This document shows positions 1 to 8,748 of a stretch of 64,000 nucleotides of DNA, piece after piece. Source of the stretch: Heyndrickxia coagulans 36D1 (lineage in GTDB: Bacteria; Bacillota; Bacilli; Bacillales; Bacillaceae_C). A program made the position numbers and the translations under genes. Positions within the stretch are counted from its first letter, which is position 1. Every line of letters begins with the position of its first letter. A model generated the notes under the pieces. The model had not been told where the DNA came from and did no database searches. It saw only the letters and a program-made list of their open reading frames with translations. The DNA lies in NCBI RefSeq assembly GCF_000169195.2, contig NC_016023.1:868001-932000 (forward strand), written 5' to 3'.

Positions 1-262
1 GTGAGAAAATTCGACGCCCTTCCTTTACATAGACCGCATCTACGTTAAGAAAGCAAGAAAATTCGATGACCTTTCTTAACATAGAGCACGCCTATGTTAA
101 GAAAGCAGAAAAAATCGGCGTCCTTCCTTTACATAGGGCCGTCTACGTTAAGAAAGCGGGAAAAATCGACGCCCTTCCTTTACTTAGAGCACGCCTATGT
201 TAAGAAGGCAGAAAAATTCGGTGACCTTCCTTTACATAGAGCACGCCTACGTTAAGAAAGCA
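1..262. repeat. Five tandem 52-bp palindromic repeat units
   Basis: Five adjacent units start their left arms at 19, 71, 123, 174 and 226, so the period is 51-52 bp. Each has a left arm like CTTTCTTAACATAG, a 7-nt loop and a right arm like CTATGTTAAGAAAG. Unit 2 (71-105) is a perfect 14-bp stem; the others carry about three mismatches. There is no unique spacer between units. The array ends just before the promoter of the gene at 333. The window opens inside the array, so more copies may lie to the left. Function unknown. Confidence 0.9.
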
Positions 263-269
263 GGAAAAA

Positions 270-298
270 ATGACGGTAATCCCTAACATTTTTATATA
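270..298 (+). promoter_or_regulatory. Possible sigma-A promoter for the YjbR/NMO pair
   Basis: A -35-like ATGACG (270-275) lies 17 bp from a TATATA/TATAAT block (293-300), followed by an AAGGAG ribosome site about 10 nt before the ATG at 333. The -35 match is modest. Confidence 0.4.
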
Positions 299-332
299 AT
301 ATAAATAACAGCATGTTGAAGGAGCATCATAA

Positions 333-689
333 ATGAAAACAAGAGAGGACGCTATCCATTACTGTTTAAAACTGGAAAACACGTATGAAGATTACCCCTT
401 TAAAGATAAGAATTGGACATTAATGCGCCACAAAAAAAATAAAAAAGTCTTTGCCTGGATTTTTGAAAGAAACGGCCATATTTGGATCAATGTGAAAGGT
501 GAAAACGGCTGGCTGGACTTTTATCGCCGGAAATACCACGCTGTTGTTCCGGCATACCATCTGAACAAAGAACATTGGAATTCCGTTATTCTTGACGGCA
601 CCGTCCCGGAGGAAGAAATCTGTGATATGATAAGGCAAAGCTATCACTTAACGAAGAAAAAAGGAATTCAGTCAAATAGGGGCCGGTAA
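333..689 (+). CDS. MmcQ/YjbR family protein
   Basis: This 118-residue protein has the size and pattern of the MmcQ/YjbR (CyaY-like fold) family: an N-terminal helix with a conserved Tyr-Pro-Phe segment, the 'W...MRHKKNKKVFAW' strand pair, and a central 'W.NVKG' strand. Members are small, single-domain and sometimes called DNA-binding, but their biochemical role is not settled. It has a good AAGGAG ribosome site. It ends 2 nt before the next gene, so the two are probably co-transcribed. I recognise the family with good confidence but assign no specific function. Confidence 0.75.
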   Translation: MKTREDAIHYCLKLENTYEDYPFKDKNWTLMRHKKNKKVFAWIFERNGHIWINVKGENGWLDFYRRKYHAVVPAYHLNKEHWNSVILDGTVPEEEICDMIRQSYHLTKKKGIQSNRGR

Positions 690-691
690 AA

Positions 692-1675
692 ATGAGAACT
701 CGCATTACGGAGATATTAAAAATAAAATACCCCATTATCCAAGGAGGCCTTGCTTATCTCGGATATGCGGAATTAGCTGCTGCTGTTTCCAATGCGGGCG
801 GCCTGGGGCAAATCACTGCCGCGACGCTGCGAACACCTGAAAAACTTCGCAATGCAATTCACAAAGTACGAAAATTAACCGGGAAGCCCTTCGGTGTAAA
901 CTTTGCAATCGCAAGGTATAACGGCCGGTACGAGGAGTTGCTTGAAGTGGCCATTGAAGAAAAGGTTCCAGCCATTTCCATCAGTGGCGGTAACCCGCAA
1001 CCGGTCTTCGAAAGGATAAAAGGAGAAAACATTCGTACACTTGTCCTTGTGGCTGGAACAAGACAAGCACAAAAAGCTGAACAATTGGGTGCAGACGCAG
1101 TGATCGCCGTCGGGCAGGAAGGCGGGGGCCATTTAGGCCGGGACGACATTGGCGGCATGTTGCTCATTCCCCGGGTTGCAGACGAAGTATCCATTCCTGT
1201 AATCGCCGGCGGGGGCATTGGCGACGGACGTGGATTATTGGCTGCCCTTTCTCTTGGCGCAGAAGGAATTCAAATGGGGACCCGTTTTATTGCCACCAAA
1301 GAATGTATTCATGCACACGAGAAATATAAGCAGGCCATCGTGCATGCAAAAGAAACGGATACAGTAGTGATTAAGAGAACATTAGGGGCACCGGGCCGGG
1401 TCTTGAAAAACCGCTTTGCCTTGAATATTATGGAACGTGAACAGGAAGGGGCATCCTACGAAGACCTGAAAGAGATGATTAGCGGTAGCGCAAATTGCAA
1501 CTATATTTATGACGGGAATGAAGAAAAAGGTTATGCTTGGGCCGGACAGGTCGTCGGCCTTATTCATACGATTCCGACAGTGCAGGAATTGTTTGACGAG
1601 ATGATGCATACTGCAGAAAAAGGGTTATCCCGATTAGATCATATTATGAAAGAACAAACCCATAGATCATCGTGA
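692..1675 (+). CDS. Nitronate monooxygenase / FabK-like FMN enzyme
   Basis: The protein is 327 residues with the 2-nitropropane dioxygenase TIM-barrel pattern. There is an N-terminal 'YPIIQGG' strand, 'AVSNAGGLGQI' around residue 33, the flavin-site 'GQEGGGHLG' near 141 with its conserved His, and the phosphate-binding 'VIAGGGIGDG' and 'GAEGIQMGTRF' loops. The family includes FMN-dependent nitronate monooxygenases and the enoyl-ACP reductase FabK. From sequence alone I favour the monooxygenase-like group. It starts just after the YjbR gene stop, suggesting a bicistron, and is followed by a 15-bp perfect hairpin. Confidence 0.82.
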   Translation: MRTRITEILKIKYPIIQGGLAYLGYAELAAAVSNAGGLGQITAATLRTPEKLRNAIHKVRKLTGKPFGVNFAIARYNGRYEELLEVAIEEKVPAISISGGNPQPVFERIKGENIRTLVLVAGTRQAQKAEQLGADAVIAVGQEGGGHLGRDDIGGMLLIPRVADEVSIPVIAGGGIGDGRGLLAALSLGAEGIQMGTRFIATKECIHAHEKYKQAIVHAKETDTVVIKRTLGAPGRVLKNRFALNIMEREQEGASYEDLKEMISGSANCNYIYDGNEEKGYAWAGQVVGLIHTIPTVQELFDEMMHTAEKGLSRLDHIMKEQTHRSS

Positions 1676-1751
1676 AGCAACGATTGACAAACCTGACGAG
1701 GCTCCCTGCCCAACACTCGTTTGGTTGGAGAAAAATTGACCCCCCTGCTAA

Positions 1752-1783
1752 AAATCTGCCAAAGATCCATCTTTGGCAGATTT
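1752..1783. terminator. Bidirectional hairpin between convergent genes
   Basis: A perfect 15-bp inverted repeat (AAATCTGCCAAAGAT, 2-nt loop, and its complement) lies between the plus-strand oxygenase and the convergent minus-strand HyuA operon. The arms end in A/T-rich tracts on both sides, so it probably ends transcription from both directions. Confidence 0.75.
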
Positions 1784-1844
1784 CTCATTCCTATCCGGCA
1801 CCAGTTAGAATTCACGTGCTTTCCCGGCTTCAACATCCAAGAAT

Positions 1845-3422
1845 TTAAATCGAGGCAACTGGCATCCGCCCCAGCTCCCCGGCTGCCTTCACTCGGATTC
1901 TTGTCGCATTTCCCGGAAGATAGGCGAGCGGCACATCTTCTATATCCACGATGACAAGGCTGCCGGGATCTGCCCCTGCTTTGATCGCTTCTTGCTTCGC
2001 CTGGGATTTGGCAGATTCCAATGCCTGTTCCCTGCCTATTTCGTCAAGAACGTAAATTTTTTCAATTTGGCCGCTGACTTGTGCAATCGCAGAACCAATC
2101 GCATTGGCAACACCGGAATGTTCCGGGCGGATGACCCGTGATGCGCCCTTTAAAGAGTCCGGCAGCAATACACTCCCGCCGCCAACAAGGATGACCGGAA
2201 CCGGTGCCGCACTTGTTTTCATCTTATCGATGGCTTCTTCGACCATTTCCACCATTCTGCCATACACCTGCTGCATCACTTTTTTGTCAAGATGCGCTAC
2301 TTTTTCCGGGTCGCCCAGTTCCACTTTTCCAAGTGCTACTGCCACATCGGTGGTGGTGAGGGTGTCTCCCCCGAAAATCAAACCTTTTTCCGGAAGCCTG
2401 TAACCGACGCTGTCCGGCCCGATTGTGAACTCCCCGTTATCCCGGATTCGTACAATTGTCCCGCCGCCAAGACCGATTGAAATGAGATCCGGCATGCGGA
2501 AATTTGTCCGCGCTCCGCCGATTTCAACGGCAAGCGATGACTCCCGGGGGAAAGAGTTGACAAGTACGCCGGCATCCGAAGTCGTCCCCCCGACATCGAC
2601 CACGATCGCATCAGACAATTGGCTTAAATAAGAAGCGCCGCGCAGTGAATTGGTCGGTCCGCAAGCAACCGTAAAAATCGGATATTTTACGGCATAATCA
2701 ACCGACATCAGCGTGCCGTCGTTTTGCCCGAAAAAGACGCGTGCTTTGATACCTTCATTTTCGAGTGCCTGAATAAATCCTTCTGCGGCTGTTTTGGCAA
2801 CATTGACAACCGCTGCATTCAAAATGGTTGCATTTTCCCGTTCAAGCAGGCCGACGGAACCAATTTCGGACGATAACGAAATCGCAACCTCATCTCCTAA
2901 TACTTCCCTAAAAATTTCGCTTGCCCTGTGCTCATGGTCCTGGGAAACAGGTGAAAAGACGGAAGTGATCGCAATAGAATCTACTTTTCCTTTCACTTCC
3001 CTGGCAATTTGAAAAAGATAATGGGTATCGAGCGCTGTAATTTCCCGGCCGTCAAACTCATGGCCGCCGCGAACGAGATAAACGTGTTTCCCTAACGCTT
3101 CCCTTAAATCTTCCGGAACGCCGATCAACGGTTTCACAGCCAATGTGGCCGGCGCGCCGATCCTCACAACCGCAATATGATTTAATCTCTTTCTTTCTAC
3201 AATGGCATTTGTACAATGTGTCGTGCCAAGCATGGCATAGTGTATTTGATCGCGCGGGACATTGGCATCGCTGATGATCTTATGCATCGCATGGTATATG
3301 CCTGTTGCCACGTCTTCCGTTGTCGGCGATTTGGTTTCCGCAATCACAGTATTCTTTTCATCCAGTAAAACGGCATCTGTATGTGTGCCGCCAACGTCGA
3401 TTCCAACACGGTAAACTCCCAT
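1845..3422 (-). CDS. Hydantoinase/oxoprolinase family protein (HyuA-like), copy 1
   Basis: This 525-residue protein has the ASKHA ATPase fold of the hydantoinase A/5-oxoprolinase group. Motifs are the N-terminal phosphate loop 'GIDVGGTHTDAV' (residues 7-18), an internal 'VVDVGGTTSDAG' near 292 and a C-terminal 'ILVGGGSVLLP' loop. At about 520 residues it lacks the long C-terminal region of the 680-residue HyuA enzymes. The start overlaps the stop of the upstream DUF917 gene (TAATG), indicating translational coupling. A second copy of the same pair lies upstream in the same operon (5879-8525). The likely role is ATP-dependent opening or activation of a hydantoin-like or cyclic amide substrate; the substrate is not known. 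Confidence 0.82.
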   Translation of the reverse strand: MGVYRVGIDVGGTHTDAVLLDEKNTVIAETKSPTTEDVATGIYHAMHKIISDANVPRDQIHYAMLGTTHCTNAIVERKRLNHIAVVRIGAPATLAVKPLIGVPEDLREALGKHVYLVRGGHEFDGREITALDTHYLFQIAREVKGKVDSIAITSVFSPVSQDHEHRASEIFREVLGDEVAISLSSEIGSVGLLERENATILNAAVVNVAKTAAEGFIQALENEGIKARVFFGQNDGTLMSVDYAVKYPIFTVACGPTNSLRGASYLSQLSDAIVVDVGGTTSDAGVLVNSFPRESSLAVEIGGARTNFRMPDLISIGLGGGTIVRIRDNGEFTIGPDSVGYRLPEKGLIFGGDTLTTTDVAVALGKVELGDPEKVAHLDKKVMQQVYGRMVEMVEEAIDKMKTSAAPVPVILVGGGSVLLPDSLKGASRVIRPEHSGVANAIGSAIAQVSGQIEKIYVLDEIGREQALESAKSQAKQEAIKAGADPGSLVIVDIEDVPLAYLPGNATRIRVKAAGELGRMPVASI

Positions 3423-4516
3423 TATGAACGCACTCCTTCTTTTGCAAGTTCTTCCACCGGAACATAGTCCACATCATATCCGAAATATTTCGGGCCGACC
3501 GTTGCCAGTCCTTTTTCTGTTCTCCATTTTGGATGGCACGGAATTCCAATGACAACACACCGGGCGCCGTAACGAATTCCCTCTGTTGTGATCGGGAGCC
3601 CCGTTTCCGCATCCAAAACAGCGATTAAATCCGGGGTCATGCACAATAAACGTTCTTCCGTCCGGGCCAAAAGATGCTCGTTTTGAAACCGAAGCGTAAG
3701 CGTCTCTCCTTTATTTTCATGCATGCCTTCAAACGTTGCTGTCCCTCTTGCAAATCCGGATTCCGTTTTACGGTTAATATCTTTCACTTTGCCGGAAAAC
3801 AGCGGAAACCCTTTGACGCTTTTGACAACTTCCCGAATTGGATTTGCGTTGTTTTCCTTTGCTTTCCGGATCGTTTTGCCAATGGTTTCTTCGAGTTTTA
3901 AAATATTGCGGACGCCGCTTTCTTTTAAATTTCTCCCTTTCATCGCGTACATGGCAGTCATCGCAGATCCTCCCATTTGGACCGTTGCTGCCCGGGCAAT
4001 CCTTTCTGTCCAAACATTATCGATGGTAGAAAGGACAACGGTATTTCCTTTTTCATCCGCTAAAACGGCCGGCGTTGCAGCTATCCCGTCCAGATAAAAT
4101 GTCACCATTTGCAGTTCCGGAAAAGCCCGCCCCATTCCATCCGCATCGACAACAGGCAACCCCAGTTTCGCAGCTAACGCAAAGGGCAGCATGGAGTTGA
4201 CCCCGCCGGCCTCAATGGGAAAAGTAGCATAAATTTTATCGCCAAGATACGTTTCCAATTTTTGAAAAGCAACGAACGCTTCCTCACCGCTAGGCGCTTT
4301 TTCCAGCATGACAGTCGGTGCGCCCATCATGGAGGAAGGAACCACCAGGGCATCATCCGGCACTTCTTCCGCATCCAATAAAGTGACCTCGCCGTATTCT
4401 TCAATTGCCTGGATTGCCATCAGCTTCCCGATGTACGGGTCACCGCCGCCCCCTGTGCCCAGCAAGGCGGCTCCAACTGCGATATCTTCTATTTCCTGTA
4501 TTCCGATTTTTCTCAT
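3422..4516 (-). CDS. DUF917 / S-methyl-thiohydantoin desulfurase-like protein, copy 1
   Basis: The protein is 364 residues and matches the DUF917 (S-Me-THD) pattern: a glycine-rich 'LLGTGGGGDPYIGK' near residue 18, 'EAGGVNSMLPFALAAKLG' near 120, and the 'PVVDADGMGRAFPELQM' segment that follows. DUF917 genes typically pair with HyuA-like ATPases, as here, and the family name reflects work on thiohydantoin breakdown. The ribosome site GGAGG lies 11 nt before ATG. It follows the permease gene by 30 nt and overlaps the next gene. The exact reaction cannot be read from the sequence. Confidence 0.82.
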   Translation of the reverse strand: MRKIGIQEIEDIAVGAALLGTGGGGDPYIGKLMAIQAIEEYGEVTLLDAEEVPDDALVVPSSMMGAPTVMLEKAPSGEEAFVAFQKLETYLGDKIYATFPIEAGGVNSMLPFALAAKLGLPVVDADGMGRAFPELQMVTFYLDGIAATPAVLADEKGNTVVLSTIDNVWTERIARAATVQMGGSAMTAMYAMKGRNLKESGVRNILKLEETIGKTIRKAKENNANPIREVVKSVKGFPLFSGKVKDINRKTESGFARGTATFEGMHENKGETLTLRFQNEHLLARTEERLLCMTPDLIAVLDAETGLPITTEGIRYGARCVVIGIPCHPKWRTEKGLATVGPKYFGYDVDYVPVEELAKEGVRS

Positions 4517-4546
4517 TACTTTTTAGGCCTCCAATATTCAGATTCT

Positions 4547-5863
4547 TTAAGATGCAACTTCCTCTTCAATAACGTTTTTCCTGACGGCTTGGAAAACCAG
4601 CATGCCCACCAGATAGACCACTGCGCTCGCTACCAATGAATTGATAGACGGGATCCCGATTTTCACAAAGTATCCGACTGCAAAACCCGCAGCCCAGGAG
4701 ATCATCGTAACCCAGTTTACATTTTCTTCTGTCTCTGGCAAGGTTCCTTTCATCCGGCTAGCATCCAGTTCCTTCTTGTGCGTTCTCAGCACAAAGTAGT
4801 CCACAACGATGATGCCTGCAACAGGCGGTACGAGAACACCGAGAAAAACAAGAAAATCAGTAAAGCGGCCGAGAATGCCCATTACAGACAATAATGTCCC
4901 GATGATGCCGATGACGAGCGTCACGAGGCCGCGATTCAATTTGACGTTCAATATGCTGTCAAAGATATTCGTAAAGCCGAGTGATGAGGAATACAAGTTC
5001 AAGTTATTGATTTTAACGGTGGAAAAAACAACAACCAATGCGCCCAGCCATCCGGAAGTTTGCATCATGATGCTCGCCACGTCACTTGTTTTGGCAGCAA
5101 GCGCCATGAGTACGGCAATCATATTAATTCCAAGCTCCCCGACAATGGTGCCGATCATCGTCATCCAGAAAACATCTTTCCCGTTTTTGGCAAATCTGCT
5201 GAAATCCGGCGTAATCACGGCTCCGATAATAAACCCGCCCGCCACCATTGTTGCGGCAACACCCATTGTCAGCGGTTTTCCGGCAGGTGCGCTTGCCACT
5301 AACTCCGTAATAGAGGATTTGTTGAGCACATCATAAATGCCAACTGCCACTGCCAATAGAAAAGCAGGAACAGCGATGGATGCTGTTACACTTAAAATTT
5401 TAAAACCAAAGATGACAAGAACCGTTACACCCAAGCCTGTAATCGCGGCCGCAACCGGCAGGCTGATCGCCCCGTTCGTGGATTGCACGATCCCCTGGGC
5501 AAAGACAGCGTTTTGTACGCCAAACCAGCCGATGCAAGAAATGGCAATTACAGCGCCAATGATGCTTGACCCGTACCTGCCAAAGCCCGTCCACCGGGAT
5601 AGCAGGCTGGTTGACATCCCTTCTTTTGCACCCGCATAGCCAAGCAGAAAACTAATGACTTCAAGGATGACACTGCCGAACATCGTTGCCCAAAAAGCCT
5701 GCCAAAAGTTCATCCCGTATCCTAATGAAGCCCCCAGAATAAATTGTGAAATCGTTGCTAATGAGCCAACCCGGACAATGGTGATATTCCACAACGATTG
5801 TCGGCCGGACGACGGCACCCGGGACAGAGCATAATCATCACCAAGACTTGATTTTTTTTGCAT
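4547..5863 (-). CDS. NCS1 family purine/cytosine/hydantoin-type permease (CodB-like)
   Basis: This 438-residue, strongly hydrophobic protein has about 12 predicted membrane segments. The short basic N-terminal tail leads into 'RQSLWNITIVRVG' as in CodB-type NCS1 carriers. It carries the family's 'GY..A..GMSTSLLSRWTGFGRYGSS' and 'APAGKPLTMGVAATMVAGGF' regions, followed by 'ITPDFSRFAKNGKDVF'. NCS1 carriers import nucleobases, allantoin and hydantoins with H+ or Na+. Sitting between two DUF917/HyuA pairs (15 nt after one, 30 nt before the other), it probably brings in the substrate of those enzymes. It has a clear CGGAGG ribosome site. Confidence 0.88.
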   Translation of the reverse strand: MQKKSSLGDDYALSRVPSSGRQSLWNITIVRVGSLATISQFILGASLGYGMNFWQAFWATMFGSVILEVISFLLGYAGAKEGMSTSLLSRWTGFGRYGSSIIGAVIAISCIGWFGVQNAVFAQGIVQSTNGAISLPVAAAITGLGVTVLVIFGFKILSVTASIAVPAFLLAVAVGIYDVLNKSSITELVASAPAGKPLTMGVAATMVAGGFIIGAVITPDFSRFAKNGKDVFWMTMIGTIVGELGINMIAVLMALAAKTSDVASIMMQTSGWLGALVVVFSTVKINNLNLYSSSLGFTNIFDSILNVKLNRGLVTLVIGIIGTLLSVMGILGRFTDFLVFLGVLVPPVAGIIVVDYFVLRTHKKELDASRMKGTLPETEENVNWVTMISWAAGFAVGYFVKIGIPSINSLVASAVVYLVGMLVFQAVRKNVIEEEVAS

Positions 5864-5878
5864 TTTGCAGCCTCCGTT

Positions 5879-7432
5879 TTATAAAATTTGCTCGCCTACA
5901 GCTTTTATTTTGATCCGGAGAATTTCCCCTTTCATGTACTCAAAAGGATACTCTTCTATATAAGCAAGTTTGACGGTATCAGGATCTGCGCCCTTTTTGA
6001 TGGCTTCTAATTTGCAGGCAGAAGCTGCTTCGGCCACCACTTCTTCTTTTGAGTGGTCATTTAACCAGTACACTTTATCTGACACTTCGCTGATGGTCGC
6101 ATCACAAGCCCCGATTGCCCCGCTATACGGATAGCCGGCCGGATTCAGCACTTTTTGGTACTTTCCGAATAGATTCGGGTTAAAAAGCGGGCTGCCTCCG
6201 CCGACCAGTACAATGGGGAGGTTTTTTTCTTCATTTTGCAGCCGGTCCAGGATTTCTTTTATTTTTTGCACCACATACTGGACAACCATCGCACAATCAT
6301 TCGTTGGTACATATTTTAATTTTTCTGTTTGGAGTTCGGGGTCATAAAAAGCATCAGGAAAGAGCTTAAGAAAGCAATCACTGACTGTCAGTGCATCTCC
6401 TCCCCAGGCAACGCCGTATTGCTTAATATCATTCGAAAGCAGTGGCAACAGCTCCACTTCCCCCTTCCGGATAACAGGCCTGTTCCCTGTGCCAAAAGGC
6501 AGGGAAATGATTTCCGGCATCTCAAGCCCTGCTTCCAAGCCGTGGAAATCGGAGGAGCCCATGACTTCAGGCAAATCCCCGCCGGCAACACGCGCAGCAT
6601 ACACTTTGCTTCCGCCGATATCCACCGCAATCACATCTTGAAGCCCGGAAAGTTTCGCTGCCCCTTTCAAACTGTTGGCCGCTCCGGAAGCAAGCGTTAG
6701 AACTGGGAATTTCATCGCTTGTTCAACAGACATTAACGATCCGTTATTTTCCGTCAGCCAAAAAGGGCATTCCAGCAAGAGAGAGGAGAAGCCTTCCGCT
6801 AAATTGGCAAGCATTTTTTTGATCACTCTCGACAATAAGCTGTTGAGCAAAGCGGCATTTTCCCGTTCCATAAACCCAAGGGTGCCAAATGAGTGGGAAA
6901 CCGTAACAGGCATTTCCGGGAATCTTTTCCGAATTTCATTTTTTACCGCAACTTCCTCATTTTCATACAAAGGGGAGTAGCTGCCCACGATGCAGACGGC
7001 ATCAATTTTTCCATCAGCAATGGATTGGTAAAGCGGTTCGAGCGGTTTGAAATCCGCGATCCGGCCGCCGCTCTTGTTGTAGCCATGATCACTTTCCATA
7101 AAATACGGCTCTGTGATCAAACGCCGAAGTGTTGCCGGCCATTTAAGCGCCGGGGTGATATTGACAGGCCTTCTCGCAATGCGGATTAGAGCTGTTTTTG
7201 CTAAAACCTTCTCATCGTATACGGCATTCATTAGTTCTGTTGTTCCGATATAAATCCCTTTTACTTCCTCTGCCCTGATCTCTGATTTTTGCAGCAGGGC
7301 CTTCATTGATCGATATACGCCTGTATAGACATCAGGGGTGGTCAAAGAACTGGAAACCATTTTGAGCTTCCCATCACCGGAAACCAAAACGGCATGCGTG
7401 TTGGTCCCGCCAATATCAATGCCAATTTTCAC
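5879..7432 (-). CDS. Hydantoinase/oxoprolinase family protein (HyuA-like), copy 2
   Basis: This is a 517-residue paralog of the HyuA-like protein at 1845-3422, with the same ATP-loop signatures ('IGIDIGGTNTHAVLV' at the N-terminus, an internal 'AVDIGGSKVYAA', and C-terminal 'IVLVGGGSPLF'). I chose the GTG at 7432 because GGGAGGAGG lies 8 nt upstream; the longer reading frame adds 26 residues that do not look like the family. The start overlaps the end of the upstream DUF917 gene by 17 nt. It has diverged well from copy 1 (Asp to Ser in the second Gly motif), so the two pairs may act on different substrates or form a hetero-complex. Confidence 0.8.
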   Translation of the reverse strand: MKIGIDIGGTNTHAVLVSGDGKLKMVSSSLTTPDVYTGVYRSMKALLQKSEIRAEEVKGIYIGTTELMNAVYDEKVLAKTALIRIARRPVNITPALKWPATLRRLITEPYFMESDHGYNKSGGRIADFKPLEPLYQSIADGKIDAVCIVGSYSPLYENEEVAVKNEIRKRFPEMPVTVSHSFGTLGFMERENAALLNSLLSRVIKKMLANLAEGFSSLLLECPFWLTENNGSLMSVEQAMKFPVLTLASGAANSLKGAAKLSGLQDVIAVDIGGSKVYAARVAGGDLPEVMGSSDFHGLEAGLEMPEIISLPFGTGNRPVIRKGEVELLPLLSNDIKQYGVAWGGDALTVSDCFLKLFPDAFYDPELQTEKLKYVPTNDCAMVVQYVVQKIKEILDRLQNEEKNLPIVLVGGGSPLFNPNLFGKYQKVLNPAGYPYSGAIGACDATISEVSDKVYWLNDHSKEEVVAEAASACKLEAIKKGADPDTVKLAYIEEYPFEYMKGEILRIKIKAVGEQIL

Positions 7433-8525
7433 CTTGCTGCCTCCTCCCGGCCGTTTCCTTCTGAAGAAACTGATTTGGAATCCGGAACATTTCAGGACCC
7501 GTTTGTGCAAGCATTTTTTTCGTCTGATACAGTCCCGGAGCCTTTACCGTTAAAACCATGGCCAACATCCCTTCACGGAGTTCCGATACAGCTACAGGCA
7601 GCCCGGTTTCATAATGAACGAAAATGATTAAATCAGGGGTTGTACAATGGCACGCATCCGGAATTTGAAAAGAAAGAAATTCATTTTGAAAATACAGTTT
7701 TGCGCGTTGCTTATGGTATTCCATCTGCCCGGCCAGTTCCAACGCGCCCACCAGCATTTTCTCTTCAAACCAGCGATTGATGGCCCGGATTTTCCCGGCA
7801 AACGCAATCTCCATCTCCCCGTATACAGATTGAAAAAAGGCATGGCGCAACTGCTGCACTTTCACCCAGATAGAGGCGTTTTGGGCAAGTATTTTTCCAA
7901 TTTCCAGTGCCAGCTTCAATGTTCCCGGTACCATGGCCGCCCTCATACGGGACCCGGCAGCCCCGAAGCAGGCAAAATGGCAATACCCATCCTGCTGAAA
8001 CATAAATTCTTTCAAAGTGCGCGAGACATGCTTTGCTTCATTTATTACGAGCGTTTCGTCTTTTGAACAGGCGGCGAGCGGAACGGCCGGGATTCCAGCA
8101 TGATAGAAATGCACCATCTCCAGTTCGGGGAAGGATCTGCCCATCCCATCGCCATCAATGACCGGAAGATGGCATTTGAACGCAGCCAGTAAAGGGGTTA
8201 ATGCATTGATCCCCCCAATCTCCATTGAAATCACAGCGTCTGCTTTTCTGCCTGACACAGATTCATATTCTTTCAAAGCTTTTACAATTTCTTCCCCTGC
8301 AGGCAGATCTTCTTTCATTAACACCGTGGACCCTGCGGCTGCGACCGGCACGACCCACTCGTCTGCCATTTCAACTGCGGTTTTTACTTCTATCACGTCA
8401 TCTTCTTCCATAGCAGACAAAAGCAAATACGCTGCTATTTTCGTATCCCCGCCGCCTCCGCTGGATAAAAATTTTGCGCCGGCGCTTATGTAAGCAATGT
8501 CTTCCTTGTGAATGAACCAGCTCAC
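7416..8525 (-). CDS. DUF917 / S-methyl-thiohydantoin desulfurase-like protein, copy 2
   Basis: The protein is about 369 residues and paralogous to 3422-4516. It shares 'KFLSSGGGGDTKIAAY', 'SMEIGGINALTPLLAA' and 'PVIDGDGMGRSFPELEM'. The start is taken as GTG at 8525, not the ATG at 8549, for two reasons. An AGGGG ribosome site sits 7 nt upstream, and the sigma-54 promoter at 8550-8566 places the transcription start near 8540, so the ATG would not be transcribed. It is the first gene of the five-gene operon (DUF917-HyuA-permease-DUF917-HyuA). Its start is separated from the sigma-54 activator gene by about 220 bp of regulatory DNA. Confidence 0.8.
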   Translation of the reverse strand: MSWFIHKEDIAYISAGAKFLSSGGGGDTKIAAYLLLSAMEEDDVIEVKTAVEMADEWVVPVAAAGSTVLMKEDLPAGEEIVKALKEYESVSGRKADAVISMEIGGINALTPLLAAFKCHLPVIDGDGMGRSFPELEMVHFYHAGIPAVPLAACSKDETLVINEAKHVSRTLKEFMFQQDGYCHFACFGAAGSRMRAAMVPGTLKLALEIGKILAQNASIWVKVQQLRHAFFQSVYGEMEIAFAGKIRAINRWFEEKMLVGALELAGQMEYHKQRAKLYFQNEFLSFQIPDACHCTTPDLIIFVHYETGLPVAVSELREGMLAMVLTVKAPGLYQTKKMLAQTGPEMFRIPNQFLQKETAGRRQQGENWH

Positions 8526-8549
8526 GACCTCACCCCTCACCAAATACAA

Positions 8550-8566
8550 TGCAAATATCGTGCCAA
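8550..8566 (-). promoter_or_regulatory. Sigma-54 (-24/-12) promoter of the DUF917/HyuA operon
   Basis: The minus strand reads TTGGCACGATATTTGCA, a match to the TGGCACG-N4-TTGCA consensus with the GG and GC doublets at the required spacing. The predicted start is near 8540, giving a very short leader before the GTG at 8525. The divergently placed activator-type gene next door carries the sigma-54 contact motif GAFTGA, which supports this call. Confidence 0.9.
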
Positions 8567-8632
8567 AAATATAAACGGACAGAATCGTTCATTTCGCAAT
8601 GTATTCGGACATTTTCAAAGTTTAAAAATCAT

Positions 8633-8748
8633 TTTTCTCATTTTACAGTTTGAGAAAAGCACGTCCAGTTTTGCCGTTTTTCCTCGTAAAATGTTGAGTT
8701 TTCTCGTTTTTTCTCATCTTTTCGCATGGTTTCTCATAATTCTCATTT
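8633..8748. promoter_or_regulatory. Probable upstream activator sites (TTTTCTCA repeats)
   Basis: An inverted pair TTTTCTCA (8633-8640) and TGAGAAAA (8651-8658) lies about 95-120 bp upstream of the predicted sigma-54 start. Further TTTCTCA/TTTCTCG copies follow up to about 8748 (for example 8709-8716 and 8730-8737). Position and repetition fit enhancer sites for the neighbouring sigma-54 activator. Assignment to that protein is an inference. Confidence 0.6.

Noticed and set aside
1-262. CRISPR array
   Set aside because: The units touch each other with no unique spacers, and each repeat is itself a hairpin with related loops. No cas genes are present.
8526-8549. ATG 8549 as the start of the DUF917 gene
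   Set aside because: It overlaps the sigma-54 promoter's -12 region and would not be transcribed; GTG 8525 has the ribosome site.
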